Shown: positions 56,189 to 63,286 of the stretch, in pieces
Numbering within the stretch: position 1 is the stretch's first letter
How the letters are laid out: each line of letters starts with the position of its first letter
Assembly: GCF_001689125.2 (NCBI RefSeq)
Contig: NZ_CP015405.2
Span: 4,552,501-4,616,500, forward strand
Source: Blautia pseudococcoides
GTDB lineage: Bacteria > Bacillota > Clostridia > Lachnospirales > Lachnospiraceae
Reading direction: 5' to 3'
Length of the DNA stretch: 64,000 bases
Position numbers and translations under genes: made by a program
The notes under the pieces: generated by a model
The model's input: the letters and a program-made list of their open reading frames with translations, nothing else
Told to the model about the DNA's origin: nothing
Databases searched by the model: none

Positions 56189-56361
56189 TTATTAAAAATA
56201 TAATCCCCAGCATCCAGATATCGTTGATGCAATAAATAATCTTCAACCCTGTCAATTAAACGCTGGAAATTAACATCAGCATATACTTTTTTGATATTTT
56301 CATCCTGTTTTTTAAGGGTTGCCATTCGACAGCATTCATTATAATATTTTTCAATATCCAT
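56134..56361 (-). CDS. Small charged phage protein whose 3' end lies in element 2
   Basis: A 75-aa protein beginning MDIEKYYNECCRMATLKKQD, with a helical middle (FQRLIDRVEDYLLHQ). The ribosome site GGGGGCG lies just after the Rep stop. Residues from about 58 (NNVTQNDCATEAAPVRSAN) are encoded inside the 65-bp repeat, so the C-terminus is set by the repeat. The function is unknown; the position after Rep suggests a replication accessory role. Confidence 0.55.
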   Translation of the reverse strand: MDIEKYYNECCRMATLKKQDENIKKVYADVNFQRLIDRVEDYLLHQRYLDAGDYIFNNVTQNDCATEAAPVRSAN

Positions 56362-57969
56362 CTAATCGCCCCCTTGTAAAAGCAGGTCATCCATGCTATC
56401 ATAACCATAGACAACACCTGTTGCATTATCAACAATTGTTACATCAAGACTAGAGTAGTTATCTCTTAATCCAGACAGTTCCTGACCAGATAGCTGTCTG
56501 GATTTTTTTTGTTTATATCTCATAGCCTGTTTTACATCATTATCATTTAAGGTTAATACAGCTTCCATGGCATCTCTTGCCGGACTATCCTCGTTAATTC
56601 CCTTGTTGTAAAAAGATAACATGACCGCTTTGTTGATTAACTGCCGCTTCATGACATCAGCAGAGAGATTACGATTATATTGCCTTATAAATGGTAATTG
56701 CACCTTCGGGACCAGGGCATCCACCATCTTGGTGTTACGGAGCGCACGCCAAAAACCACAATCAGGCCGCCTGGACTTGTTACTATCACCCGTAGTCTCT
56801 ACCAACCGGAGGATATTACTGGTAAGGTAATTTGCAATCATATAATGGTTGTCCAAGTAATCATAGATACGCTGGCAGCACCCCTTATCACTATTATCCT
56901 TAAATGGTATTAAGGGATAATTTTTAGACGCTTTTCGCATAGTCTGGAACTCAACGTTGACAATCAGATTGATTTTTGGGGTAAGCATATTAGCAAACCG
57001 CCTAATATCATCCGTCACATGTAACTGACTCTCATTGTCCAGGACAATTTGCTTTGCCCTACGGCACAAAGATTCATCTTGTCCATATTCCGCATAATAT
57101 TTTATTCGAGCTATATCCAAATAGCCCCAGGAGCCACGCTTAAAGCACTCCTCATAGCAATAAAAATCGTAACGGTTAATAAGTCCGTGAAATAGCCAGA
57201 CTTTGAAGAAAAACGGCTTATATCCCATTTCTACAACTTCCTTACTCTTTAAGTAGATCCTGACAAAGCATTTCTGCCCGCGCTTACCAAGGGCCACATA
57301 ATCAATCAGGTAATCTTCAGAACCGACTTTTTCCGTATTGAAATGAGCACCCTTATACCGATCAACGCGCATCTTGTAAAAATTCTCAATACTAAAGAAC
57401 TTTTCTGGATTTGCCAAGTAATTCGAGTGCCAACAATAATCAGCACGATTTTCCTGGACAAAATCTATATCCAAATGAAAAAAATCTGCAATACCTTTTA
57501 CATAGGCAAGTGATCGCTCAAATGCATTATGAACTCCATACATCCAGAGCATATACGATCGTATCTGTACAATAATCTCACTGGTAACGGATGCCCCCTC
57601 TTGACTACGGGGGACCCGGGGAGCAATAAAAATATTAAATTCTTCCGGCTTTTCCAGACAGATGTTATAAAATCCGCTGAATGTTATCGGAACCAGATTT
57701 AAATTGCCCAAATCCTTTATGTATATCGGCACCACGTTTCCGTATACTTCAAACAATTCTTTTCGCTTTAATTCAAAATAATGCCGAAGCCGGATAACTT
57801 GATCATCACGGGTTTCTTCCGTAAAATCATTATTAAATTTCACGGAATAGTAAAAAGTATCAATCTGATGTAGGAACTTACTTTTTTTATAATCAAACCA
57901 ATAATTTGAATCTTGTTCAGACATTTCAGCCATTATCTGGCAAGTTTTAAAGTCTCTCTTATCAACCAA
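56362..57969 (-). CDS. Candidate rolling-circle replication initiator
   Basis: A 535-aa protein by far the largest of the non-structural set. It starts at TTG 57969 after GAGGTG (ATG codons further in, such as at MAEMSEQD, are possible). Rep_trans-like features are the motif RADYCWHSNYLANPEKFF and FVRIYLKSKEVVE, which resembles the conserved RxYxKxxE of these initiators; nearby Tyr residues in INRYDFYCYE are candidates for the nicking residue. The C-terminal 200 residues are basic (QAMRYKQKKSRQL). As Rep of an inovirus it would nick the replicative form. The family assignment rests on context and partial motifs. Confidence 0.65.
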   Translation of the reverse strand: MVDKRDFKTCQIMAEMSEQDSNYWFDYKKSKFLHQIDTFYYSVKFNNDFTEETRDDQVIRLRHYFELKRKELFEVYGNVVPIYIKDLGNLNLVPITFSGFYNICLEKPEEFNIFIAPRVPRSQEGASVTSEIIVQIRSYMLWMYGVHNAFERSLAYVKGIADFFHLDIDFVQENRADYCWHSNYLANPEKFFSIENFYKMRVDRYKGAHFNTEKVGSEDYLIDYVALGKRGQKCFVRIYLKSKEVVEMGYKPFFFKVWLFHGLINRYDFYCYEECFKRGSWGYLDIARIKYYAEYGQDESLCRRAKQIVLDNESQLHVTDDIRRFANMLTPKINLIVNVEFQTMRKASKNYPLIPFKDNSDKGCCQRIYDYLDNHYMIANYLTSNILRLVETTGDSNKSRRPDCGFWRALRNTKMVDALVPKVQLPFIRQYNRNLSADVMKRQLINKAVMLSFYNKGINEDSPARDAMEAVLTLNDNDVKQAMRYKQKKSRQLSGQELSGLRDNYSSLDVTIVDNATGVVYGYDSMDDLLLQGGD

Positions 57970-58133
57970 ATTTTCACCTCATTTTCCATTTTGTATCTCA
58001 AAACAGTCCTTTTTCAGTTTTTGGCCGAAAGGCCATTTGGCCAAACGGGTTTTCCCCCTGTTTTCCTGTCAACCACGCGGGTTTCATTGTGTAATTCATA
58101 TGTATTTTCAGACCACGTAGTACAAGCTCGTGG
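57970..58133. other. Hairpin-rich gap between Zot and Rep, with a lone repeat arm
   Basis: A single arm TGTATCTCA (57992-58000) has no partner at the 54 or 65 bp spacing. Overlapping hairpins built on GGCC (TGGCC-GAAA-GGCCA at 58022-58035, and GGCC-ATTT-GGCC) lie at 58018-58045. A second perfect stem GACCACG/CGTGGTC spans 58111-58135 and includes the Zot stop codon. Nested hairpins next to a Rep gene are what one expects of a nick site, but this is only a suggestion. Confidence 0.5.
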
Positions 58134-58838
58134 TCAGGCTTTTTCCGGCACTTCTGGGCTGGTTGCGGCAGGATGCCCGTCCGCCTTCGGCGGGGCCCCC
58201 GTGCCCCCTTCCTCAGTCGGGCGGGCGTCCTGGCGGTCAAACAGCACATAGGTGTCGTACAACCTGTAATAGAGTTTTTTCGCCCGGAAGAACTCACTGT
58301 CCACTTTCTCCTTCATTGGATACCAGATTTTTACCGAGACAAAAAGATTTCCGAATGCAAGCATGGAGATGATCTTTCCCTTTAAGCCAAAGTTGCTGAC
58401 TTTTCGGTGTATATACTCATACTCGATCAAGCTCCGGACTTGCCTATCTATCATCCGATCAAATTGAGCGATCAATATTATCCGATACCCAAGATGACGG
58501 TGCAGTGTGAAAAACTGTAGCCAATCATTACGGCCGCGCTGGCACCAGTCACGGGCGTTGAACATAAGCTGGCATTCGTCGAGGACAAGCAGGATACTGT
58601 CTTCCCGGACTTTGCCTGTCTCCTTGATATAATCCTGGGCAAAACGCATGAGATAATCAGGCGTTATCTCATTATTGCGCAGATATGTATACCTTTTGTT
58701 ATTACGTGTCTTAATCCGGTCCAGATTGATGTCAAAATTCCCGATCGCGGGTCTGCCTGCCCTGATCCACCAATACAGGTTACTGGCAACATGCAGGGAC
58801 TTCCCGGAGCCGGGGGTACCGGAATAAAAGATTATCAT
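58134..58838 (-). CDS. zot: Zot-domain phage assembly ATPase (pI-like)
   Basis: A 234-aa P-loop protein. Walker A is SGTPGSGKSLHVASNLYWW at the very N-terminus; Walker B is ILLVLDECQLMFNARDW with the Glu-Cys-Gln typical of Zot; LHRHLGYRIILIAQFDRMID is the sensor region. This protein family drives extrusion of filamentous phages through the inner membrane. The C-terminal transmembrane helix and extracytoplasmic domain of Ff pI are short or absent; the tail (after about 205) is polar and Pro/Ala/Glu-rich. The ATG at 58838 follows AAAGGAG, right after repeat element 4. Confidence 0.92.
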   Translation of the reverse strand: MIIFYSGTPGSGKSLHVASNLYWWIRAGRPAIGNFDINLDRIKTRNNKRYTYLRNNEITPDYLMRFAQDYIKETGKVREDSILLVLDECQLMFNARDWCQRGRNDWLQFFTLHRHLGYRIILIAQFDRMIDRQVRSLIEYEYIHRKVSNFGLKGKIISMLAFGNLFVSVKIWYPMKEKVDSEFFRAKKLYYRLYDTYVLFDRQDARPTEEGGTGAPPKADGHPAATSPEVPEKA

Positions 58839-58853
58839 ATTACCGCTCCTTTC

Positions 58854-58907
58854 TGTATCTCATTTTTTCTGCAGATACCCTGGCTGCAGAAGAAGTTTTG
58901 AATCACA
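58854..58907. repeat. Phage intergenic element 4, 54-bp class
   Basis: Arm TGTATCTCA and a degenerate arm TGAATCACA. The core contains a perfect TTCTGCAG/CTGCAGAA stem. It lies between the pVI-like and Zot genes, ending just before the Zot ribosome site. Confidence 0.75.
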
Positions 58908-58915
58908 TTATGATG

Positions 58916-59137
58916 TTATGATATTGCCCGTATCCACCGGAGCAGGATGCTGTAAAGATAAAATACCCCTACGGACACCAGCCAGGCTTCACCAATACTT
59001 ATAAAGGTTGATATTGGAATAAAATAATTTAAGGCAGACAAAAAAGGTAGATTTTCCATTGCGTCAATAAATGCAACAAATGGACTCCTGGGTAACAAAG
59101 ATAAAACGGCATCCAAAAATTTGGTAACAATCTCCAT
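58916..59137 (-). CDS. Minor coat protein candidate, pVI-like
   Basis: A 73-aa membrane protein. MEIVTKFLDAVLSLLP is amphipathic, then LNYFIPISTFISIGEAWL, and a C-terminal helix VGVFYLYSILLRWIRAIS with basic residues. In size, hydrophobicity and position between the adhesin and the ATPase gene it corresponds to Ff pVI, which caps the adhesin end of the filament. The ribosome site GGGGTGA lies in the end of the pIII-like gene. Confidence 0.75.
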   Translation of the reverse strand: MEIVTKFLDAVLSLLPRSPFVAFIDAMENLPFLSALNYFIPISTFISIGEAWLVSVGVFYLYSILLRWIRAIS

Positions 59138-59141
59138 AAGA

Positions 59142-60713
59142 TCACCCCTTAATTAAATTTCTTGTGACAAGGATAAGAGAAACGATAAAGCCCAATGTTT
59201 CAATGACTCTTAAAATTTGTACCACAGATTCAAAATCTGACATATCAAGTTCCCATTTTTCATCAATATGGACCGGACCATAATCCAGTTTAAATGGCAG
59301 TTTAAAGACCGGAGCTTCGGCTTTAGCAGACAAAACCTTGAAAGCCTTGATTAAATCAAAAGGGATACAAAAGGGGAATATCTCTGTCAAGTCAGCCGTA
59401 TAATCACCGATTTCCCCCTCACCACCGGGATTCGGATTTGGGTCAGGATCAGGGTCAGGGTCAGGGTTCGGATTTGGATCAGGATTCGGGTCAGGATTCG
59501 GGTCAGGGTCAGGATTCGGATTTGGGTCAGGATCAGGGTTTGGGTCAGGATTTGGGTCAGGATTCGGATCAGGATTTGGGTCAGGATCCGGATCAGGATT
59601 TTGATTTGGATTTGTAAGAGTTTCTATCAATTCCTCAATCAATGCTTTATTCTCATGCTCTGGGTCTATTTCAGGGTTATCAGCGGTATTGATTTCCTGT
59701 ATACGGCGCAACAATTCGTCCATTTCGTCCCCAGATGGAAGACGAATATTGTCATACAATGGAGAATCTAATGCATTTTTATCTGGATTTTTTTTGATCC
59801 AATCCTCTATATCAGTAGACAACGGTAGTGTTTTAGGATTTATTATGCCTGGATATACAATACCATTATGCTGTGCCCTTTTCGCTTCCTCATAACTATC
59901 GTACACATACATATTATGTATAAGAGTACCAGGATTAAAACGTTCCCCATTAGAATACTCACCATCCACTACATTTGATTTACTTCCATCAGAATTTATA
60001 GACCAAGAACGCTTATACATAGGAAATGTAAGAGAATCAAAAGCAACATATTCGCCAGTTTTATAAACTAAAGGATAATCCCTATACATCCGTATTTGAT
60101 ACCATGGATGTCCATTATTATAAATATAATTGATATTCCAATATGGATAATCAGATACATTGGCATTAATATCACTTATCAAACCATCAGGCAATGTAAC
60201 ATCTTCCGGTTTATATTTACCATTTTTTTGCCACTGACAGACTTCAATAGCAAGAGAACCAATAACAGTAGCCAAAGCCCCACCTGCTTCAAGTGCAACA
60301 GTTGCATTTGGATGTGCTTTAAACCATAACTTCAATTTCTCAAAGGTTGCAAATTTCTTTTCAGGGTCATCATTATCCGGGTCAAAATCATCTGGATCTT
60401 GACCGGAAGAACCAGCCGCCTGTTTCACAATATTGTCATACCCTGCCTGGATATATCTTCCAACCTGTGCAAGCTGGTCTGCAAAATCATCAGCAGCCCC
60501 CGAATTATACCACTCATATCCTATATAGCCGGTTCCACAAGCTGCCATAAGAGCAATTGCCAGATAGACGGCATCATCAGCAATAAAAAAAGCCTGGACA
60601 TCTTCTGCATTTTCATAAGCATAAAACATTGATGACAGAAGAGTGTTACAGCAGAGCAGGATGCATATTATCCTTTTCCGGTTCTTCCAGATTCTTGATT
60701 TTCTTTTCTTCAC
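59142..60713 (-). CDS. Adsorption protein candidate, pIII-like
   Basis: 523 aa from GTG 60713 (after GGAAGG). It has a basic N-terminus and signal peptide with core IICILLCCNTLLSSMFYA, then a second hydrophobic stretch (VYLAIALMAACGTGYIGYEW). A receptor-type domain of about 330 residues is followed by a linker of about 65 residues built from Asp-Pro and Asn-Pro repeats, comparable in role to the Gly-rich linkers of Ff pIII. A membrane-proximal domain (FPFCIPFDLIKAFKVL) and a C-terminal helix (LGFIVSLILVTRNLIKG) end it. Such a C-terminus with CIPFD is common in inovirus adhesins. Upstream ATG 60746 lies inside element 5. Confidence 0.82.
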   Translation of the reverse strand: MKKRKSRIWKNRKRIICILLCCNTLLSSMFYAYENAEDVQAFFIADDAVYLAIALMAACGTGYIGYEWYNSGAADDFADQLAQVGRYIQAGYDNIVKQAAGSSGQDPDDFDPDNDDPEKKFATFEKLKLWFKAHPNATVALEAGGALATVIGSLAIEVCQWQKNGKYKPEDVTLPDGLISDINANVSDYPYWNINYIYNNGHPWYQIRMYRDYPLVYKTGEYVAFDSLTFPMYKRSWSINSDGSKSNVVDGEYSNGERFNPGTLIHNMYVYDSYEEAKRAQHNGIVYPGIINPKTLPLSTDIEDWIKKNPDKNALDSPLYDNIRLPSGDEMDELLRRIQEINTADNPEIDPEHENKALIEELIETLTNPNQNPDPDPDPNPDPNPDPNPDPNPDPDPNPNPDPDPNPDPNPDPNPNPDPDPDPDPNPNPGGEGEIGDYTADLTEIFPFCIPFDLIKAFKVLSAKAEAPVFKLPFKLDYGPVHIDEKWELDMSDFESVVQILRVIETLGFIVSLILVTRNLIKG

Positions 60714-60730
60714 ATCACACCTTCCTTTCT

Positions 60731-60795
60731 TGTATCTCAACAGCATTCCCGATCGGGACGCATCCAGCTCCGCAGCACAACTGATTTGAGGTACA
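60731..60795. repeat. Phage intergenic element 5, 65-bp class
   Basis: Arms TGTATCTCA and TGAGGTACA, one mismatch. The core has CCCGATCGGG and CAGCTCCGCAGCACAA. It lies between the coat terminator and the pIII-like gene; its arm ends just before that gene's ribosome site. Confidence 0.85.
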
Positions 60796-60811
60796 TTTTC
60801 ATAAAAAAAGT

Positions 60812-60841
60812 TAAAAAATTAGAGGGGGAAGCTTCCCCCTC
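60812..60841 (-). terminator. Terminator after the coat genes
   Basis: A 20-bp perfect palindrome GAGGGGGAAGCTTCCCCCTC (60822-60841), followed on the minus strand by TAATTTTTT. It parallels the central terminator after gene VIII in Ff phages. Confidence 0.9.
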
Positions 60842-60866
60842 CACCGGGATTTTGCATCCCAATCTG

Positions 60867-61031
60867 TCAAGCTTTGTTTGTGACTTTCTTAAATACACTA
60901 ATACCTTTTGTAATCAGGAAAACACCACCAATAAGAGGTAAGGCAATCGGCAGGGTGCTTGTCACAAGACTGGTAAGGGATGTGCCGATCTCTGTCATTT
61001 GGGTCGTTAATGCGGTTGTAATAGCTTCCAT
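60867..61031 (-). CDS. Candidate major coat protein 2, 54 aa
   Basis: ATG 61031 follows AAAGGAG. MEAITTALTTQMTEIG is an acidic amphipathic N-terminus, followed by one hydrophobic helix (LPIALPLIGGVFLI) and a basic tail KGISVFKKVTNKA. This three-part layout (outside acidic, membrane-spanning, basic DNA-facing) is that of filamentous-phage pVIII. There is no signal peptide, as in phage Pf3. It lies right before the strongest terminator of the phage. Confidence 0.85.
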   Translation of the reverse strand: MEAITTALTTQMTEIGTSLTSLVTSTLPIALPLIGGVFLITKGISVFKKVTNKA

Positions 61032-61048
61032 AATTTCTCCTTTCCGGG

Positions 61049-61225
61049 TTATACCCTTTTAAATATTTTCATTATCCCGGAAATGCAAAGCCCCAATAAC
61101 AGGCAGATGAAGCCTAAGACAAAGCCAACAGGGATAAATGAAATCATAAGTTTTGCGATCTCCCCTAACGGGAGGACTTCTGCGGCAGAGGATAAAACCT
61201 CTGCTGTATGTACTACTTTTTCCAT
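61049..61225 (-). CDS. Candidate coat protein 1, 58 aa
   Basis: ATG 61225 follows AAGGAGG. MEKVVHTAEVLSSAAEVLPL is amphipathic; a long hydrophobic helix (FIPVGFVLGFICLLLGL) is followed by a basic end KIFKRV. It has the same three-part layout as the next gene, 17 bases downstream. It could be a second major coat protein or a tip protein (pVII/pIX-like). Confidence 0.75.
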   Translation of the reverse strand: MEKVVHTAEVLSSAAEVLPLGEIAKLMISFIPVGFVLGFICLLLGLCISGIMKIFKRV

Positions 61226-61238
61226 AGGTCTTACCTCC

Positions 61239-61784
61239 TTAATGCTTAATATAGTTACTGCATATAAGAGCCAGGATTCCGCCGAATATAAGAGCTACAC
61301 AGCCCATAATAGGAATCTGGATATTCTGCATATTCTGCTGATAGATCTCTACCTTCTCGAGATGCTTATTCACATCCTTAACAGCCAAAAGCAGAGCTTG
61401 TATATCCTCTGTATAGTCGGCTGTAACCGCTGGTTCAATGGCAGGGTTATTTTCAACAGCTTTTTCTGGATTATCTGTAACAGGAGTTTCTTTTTCCGGG
61501 TCTTCCTGTTGTACACTTTCATCAGTACCACCACTTTCTTCTGACTGCAATTGCTGATAGACAGGGACACATAACATATCTTCTACTAAGACAGGTTCAA
61601 CCAGTTTCCCGTCGATCAATTCCAGCTTTTCTTGTATCAGCGTAAAAACATCTGTATATGGCGTTTCCGCCAGGGCAGATTGTATATCAGTGAGCGATCC
61701 CTGAATACCAATCAAATCCTGATGAAGGGAATCAAATTGCGGTAAATAGCCAGTAGTCTCAATCGTTTCTACCTGTTCCTGCAT
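61239..61784 (-). CDS. Phage protein with C-terminal membrane anchor
   Basis: 181 aa from ATG 61784 after AGGTGG. The N-terminal 60 residues are coiled-coil-like (LHQDLIGIQGSLTDIQSAL). An acidic, Glu/Pro/Thr-rich middle (residues 83-125) follows, then a second coil (DIQALLLAVKDVNKHLEKV) and a C-terminal helix MGCVALIFGGILALICSNYI. It is probably a virion-tip or assembly protein. No family is recognised. Confidence 0.6.
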   Translation of the reverse strand: MQEQVETIETTGYLPQFDSLHQDLIGIQGSLTDIQSALAETPYTDVFTLIQEKLELIDGKLVEPVLVEDMLCVPVYQQLQSEESGGTDESVQQEDPEKETPVTDNPEKAVENNPAIEPAVTADYTEDIQALLLAVKDVNKHLEKVEIYQQNMQNIQIPIMGCVALIFGGILALICSNYIKH

Positions 61785-61793
61785 ATATACCAC

Positions 61794-62129
61794 CTATTTC
61801 TTTTCAAGCATACCAAAGGTTGCATCACAAAGATAATGCAACGTATCAACAACCAGGACGGGTTTGCCATCACTACCAACCTTCATGATAAACTCTGCAT
61901 CATAAATTGCCGGAGCAGATACAACCTGACTTCTTTTGTCAAAATCAACAGTACATTTGGCGGGCTGATAACCAACTCCTCCTACCTGATCATAATGAGA
62001 TTTTAACAGTTCACCTTTTTCACCAAAAAAAAGATACTTAAATGTACAGCCCTTTACGATCTCTCCGGTATCCTTAGCCTTCATATCGTATTCCCCAGCG
62101 TACAGTAACAAAATTCTTTGTGTGTTCAT
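61794..62129 (-). CDS. Possible ssDNA-binding protein (pV-like)
   Basis: A 111-aa soluble, beta-rich protein beginning MNTQRILLLYAGEYDMKAKD. Alternating hydrophobic strands (CTFKYLFF, AEFIMKVG, KPVLVVDTLHYL) and a basic stretch CTVDFDKRSQVV would suit a small OB-fold. Size and position upstream of the coat genes match the ssDNA-binding protein that coats the genome before packaging in other inoviruses. Strong ribosome site GAGGAG. The assignment is by context. Confidence 0.5.
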   Translation of the reverse strand: MNTQRILLLYAGEYDMKAKDTGEIVKGCTFKYLFFGEKGELLKSHYDQVGGVGYQPAKCTVDFDKRSQVVSAPAIYDAEFIMKVGSDGKPVLVVDTLHYLCDATFGMLEKK

Positions 62130-62222
62130 TTTTTCTCCTCTCTGCTGTCCTACATATAAGCAAGACAGTCAAAACATAATAATTTGTTATCTATATAAAC
62201 CGCCAGCCTATAAACAGGCGGA

Positions 62223-62351
62223 TTACATGTTATACCAGACATAATAAAAAAACAAAGCAACAGCCGTAAATAAAAGAGCAAAAAAGCGGACGTTTGATAA
62301 AGCAGACAGCTTGTCAAACAGGATGTACATGTTATAAACACTGATATACAT
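62223..62351 (-). CDS. 42-aa single-helix phage protein
   Basis: ATG 62351 lies 5 bases after AAAAGGGGG. The product begins MYISVYNMYILFDKLSAL and has one hydrophobic helix (VRFFALLFTAVALFFYYVW) close to its C-terminus. Such tiny hydrophobic proteins are typical tip components (pVII, pIX) of filamentous phages. The stop is 93 bases before the next gene. Confidence 0.55.
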   Translation of the reverse strand: MYISVYNMYILFDKLSALSNVRFFALLFTAVALFFYYVWYNM

Positions 62352-62381
62352 AAAATCCCCCTTTTAATTGTTTGCCTCAAC

Positions 62382-62640
62382 CACTACTACGTCACCCAGT
62401 GCACTGCATGATGGCCCCGACCGCTCACCCGGCGCCCCACCGCCCCATGGGACCCGGCGCCCGGGTGCCCAAAAAGCGGGACGCTGGTTTATAGCGCTTA
62501 CGCGCCAACGCCCAAGGAAAAAGGGGGAGAGCGCCTCAAGGTTACGGCGGATAAAGATTGCTTTGTTGCAAGGTAGGATTAAGGTTTTTAGGGACTGCCA
62601 GGGCGGTGTTGGTGCCCCGGCCACACATTAGTTACTTAAA
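62382..62640. other. GC-rich non-coding block, origin or packaging candidate
   Basis: About 260 bases of very high GC content inside an AT-rich phage. CACCCGGCGCC (62426-62436) and GGCGCCCGGGTG (62456-62467) form a long stem with one bulge, and ACCCGGCGCC is also repeated directly. Other short palindromes (GTGCAC, AGCGCT) follow. Overlapping open frames on both strands look like by-products of composition. The intergenic region of filamentous phages holds the origins and packaging signal; this is the best candidate here. Confidence 0.55.
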
Positions 62641-62677
62641 TCTATGTAAAGCACGGGTGCACGTGCATTTACAACTT

Positions 62678-62731
62678 TGTATCTCAAATCGGGGAGCTGG
62701 AGCCGGAGGCCAGGTTGATAAATGAGTTACA
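62678..62731. repeat. Phage intergenic element 6, 54-bp class
   Basis: Arms TGTATCTCA and TGAGTTACA; core with GGGGAGCTGGAGCC. It is in tandem with element 7, 8 bases apart. Confidence 0.85.
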
Positions 62732-62739
62732 TACTATCT

Positions 62740-62793
62740 TGTATCTCACCAGGATGCCGGCAACCGACGTCGCAGCGGGATAAATGAGTTACA
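62740..62793. repeat. Phage intergenic element 7, 54-bp class
   Basis: Arms TGTATCTCA and TGAGTTACA. The core has CGACGTCG and GCCGGCAACC. The arm at 62785-62793 contains the TAA stop of the ribbon-helix-helix-like gene. Confidence 0.85.
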
Positions 62794-63082
62794 CATCATC
62801 AACCAGGCCGGACACCTGGTCACCCAAACTGTTCAGTGCCCGCTTGATCCAGACGAGCTTATTATCCATCGCCTGGAGACTTTGCAGGATATCACGCTTG
62901 CGGGATATTTCGGCATCCAGAAAGGCTATCCGGTCTTTTCGGTCCTGTTCGGTCTTCATGGCGAATAGGACCATATTTTCAAATTTCTGATTAAATCCCT
63001 CACCATCCTGAGATTCAACATATTTTAAAACTGTATCTGACATGCGGACGGATTTGGCGTTATTTTTTGGTACTTTTATCAT
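62789..63082 (-). CDS. Ribbon-helix-helix-like DNA-binding protein
   Basis: A 97-aa protein. The N-terminal 45 residues (KSVRMSDTVLKYVESQDGEG followed by a helix FNQKFENMV) look like a small ribbon-helix-helix fold of the kind used by plasmid and mobile-element regulators and relaxosome helpers. The rest is a coiled coil (RKRDILQSLQAMDNKLVWIK). It probably regulates or helps phage replication. It starts directly after the previous gene; its stop lies in element 7. Confidence 0.6.
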   Translation of the reverse strand: MIKVPKNNAKSVRMSDTVLKYVESQDGEGFNQKFENMVLFAMKTEQDRKDRIAFLDAEISRKRDILQSLQAMDNKLVWIKRALNSLGDQVSGLVDDV

Positions 63083-63286
63083 TTAAACCAACTCCTCTTT
63101 ATACTTATAGGAAGTGACCAACCTCGGGAATTTGTCCGTAGTCTCAACAAAGACACACACAGTGCCATCACGGAGGATATTACAGGTATAACGCAATCCA
63201 TCATCTACACACTGTTCAATCATCCAAGAACCATTATCAAAGATATGATAATCTGTAAATCCATAAATCTTATTTAACATTGTCAT
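63083..63286 (-). CDS. Small phage protein, 67 aa
   Basis: Begins MTMLNKIYGFTDYHIFDNGS and looks like a small beta-rich domain with alternating hydrophobic residues. It overlaps the gene before it by 4 bases and abuts the gene after it. No family is recognised. Its place in the first transcription unit suggests an early function. Confidence 0.6.
   Translation of the reverse strand: MTMLNKIYGFTDYHIFDNGSWMIEQCVDDGLRYTCNILRDGTVCVFVETTDKFPRLVTSYKYKEELV

Noticed and set aside
59415..59610. Array-like short direct repeats that resemble a CRISPR or minisatellite
   Set aside because: They are the coding repeat of the Asp-Pro/Asn-Pro linker in the adhesin gene; units are 6-12 bp with no spacers.
62364..62631. 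Overlapping open frames on both strands in the GC-rich phage block
   Set aside because: They arise from GC-rich composition with few stop codons, have no plausible ribosome site and lie opposite each other; a structured non-coding region is more likely.
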